Position numbers and translations under genes: made by a program. From contig JACQPM010000070.1 of the NCBI GenBank assembly GCA_016207475.1, positions 1-5,808 of the forward strand: a stretch of DNA of 5,808 nucleotides. Direction: 5' to 3'. Shown in pieces: positions 5,703 to 5,808 of the stretch; position 1 is the stretch's first letter, and every line of letters begins with the position of its first letter. This DNA is from Methanobacteriota archaeon. Lineage in GTDB: Archaea; Hydrothermarchaeota; Hydrothermarchaeia; Hydrothermarchaeales; JACQPM01. The notes beneath the pieces were generated by a model. It worked only from the letters and a program-made list of their open reading frames with translations. It was not told the origin of the DNA and ran no database searches.

Positions 5703-5808
5703 TGTGTGAAATGGCCTAGGAGTTTCTTCCTCAAAAAGCCTAAATGTTCTTTCGCAGTGGGGAAGAGACACCTCATAGGCCCCCTCCCGCCCCATAGGCC
5801 CCCTCTAC
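5693..5808 (-). CDS. Possible C-terminal end of a gene entering from the right edge (doubtful)
   Basis: One minus-strand frame stays open from the right edge to a TAG at 5695-5693, and its last residues (KEHLGFLRKKLLGHFTQLK) look protein-like. It could equally be a 27-residue ORF starting at the ATG at 5776, or just leader DNA. A second, overlapping frame has an ATG at 5795 and a TAA at 5699-5697 (32 residues). Both ATGs follow the same GAGGGGGCCT. The stop codons fall inside the candidate TATA box of the next gene. Nothing identifies a family, and the stretch is too short to judge coding bias. Confidence 0.2.
   Translation of the reverse strand, partial: RGGLWGGRGPMRCLFPTAKEHLGFLRKKLLGHFTQLK
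5774..5805. repeat. Two direct copies of CATAGGCCCCCTC
   Basis: The 13-base unit occurs at 5774-5786 and 5793-5805, a 19-base period. The window ends just after the second copy, so further copies may follow. On the minus strand each copy reads GAGGGGGCCTATG, which looks like a ribosome binding site followed by an ATG. Confidence 0.75.

Noticed and set aside
5711..5740. Possible hairpin around GGCCTAGGAG...TTCCTCAAAAAGCC
   Set aside because: Only about 4 contiguous base pairs plus a weak outer GGC/GCC can be formed, with mismatches; not convincing as a terminator or structured RNA.
1..5808. CRISPR array, tRNA, rRNA, transposase or attachment sites
   Set aside because: No regularly spaced repeats, no tRNA-like cloverleaf, no rRNA-like sequence and no transposase or integrase motif were seen on either strand.

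Overview
The window most likely comes from an archaeon. The evidence is a group II (thermosome/CCT-type) chaperonin gene, archaeal-looking A/T-rich promoter boxes about 25-30 bases from start codons, and GGTG-type ribosome binding sites matching the 3' end of archaeal 16S rRNA. Arginine is written mostly AGG and ATA is common for isoleucine, as in many thermophilic archaea. The lineage cannot be fixed from this sequence alone.

Layout. (1) Bases 1-785, minus strand: the N-terminal half of a divergent group II chaperonin subunit that runs off the left edge. (2) Bases 786-839: a 54-base divergent promoter region. (3) Bases 840-2827, plus strand: a two-gene acyl-CoA operon, a thiolase followed by a 3-hydroxyacyl-CoA dehydrogenase that overlaps it by 4 bases. 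(4) Bases 2837-5671, minus strand: three tightly spaced genes converging on the acyl-CoA operon, with only 9 bases between the stop codons. In order of transcription they encode a secreted/membrane protein with a C-terminal fibronectin-III-like domain, a membrane protein with two C-terminal zinc ribbons, and a membrane protein with an N-terminal SHOCT-like segment, a zinc ribbon and a beta-rich domain. (5) Bases 5672-5808: a short leader with a good TATA-like box, a 13-base direct repeat, and possibly the tail of another minus-strand gene.

The thiolase and dehydrogenase catalyse consecutive steps between 3-hydroxybutyryl-CoA (or a longer 3-hydroxyacyl-CoA), acetoacetyl-CoA (or 3-ketoacyl-CoA) and acetyl-CoA. 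All expected catalytic residues are present, so both are probably active; direction (beta-oxidation or C4 synthesis) is not shown. No hydratase or acyl-CoA dehydrogenase lies in the window.

The three-gene minus-strand cluster is the least explained part. Its genes are unrelated overall, but the second and third share a zinc ribbon that is still recognisable as a DNA repeat. The cluster has visibly lower G+C than the metabolic half. It may be a small envelope-associated complex of unknown function. The chaperonin is also unusual: an equatorial ATP-site position that is normally aspartate reads lysine.
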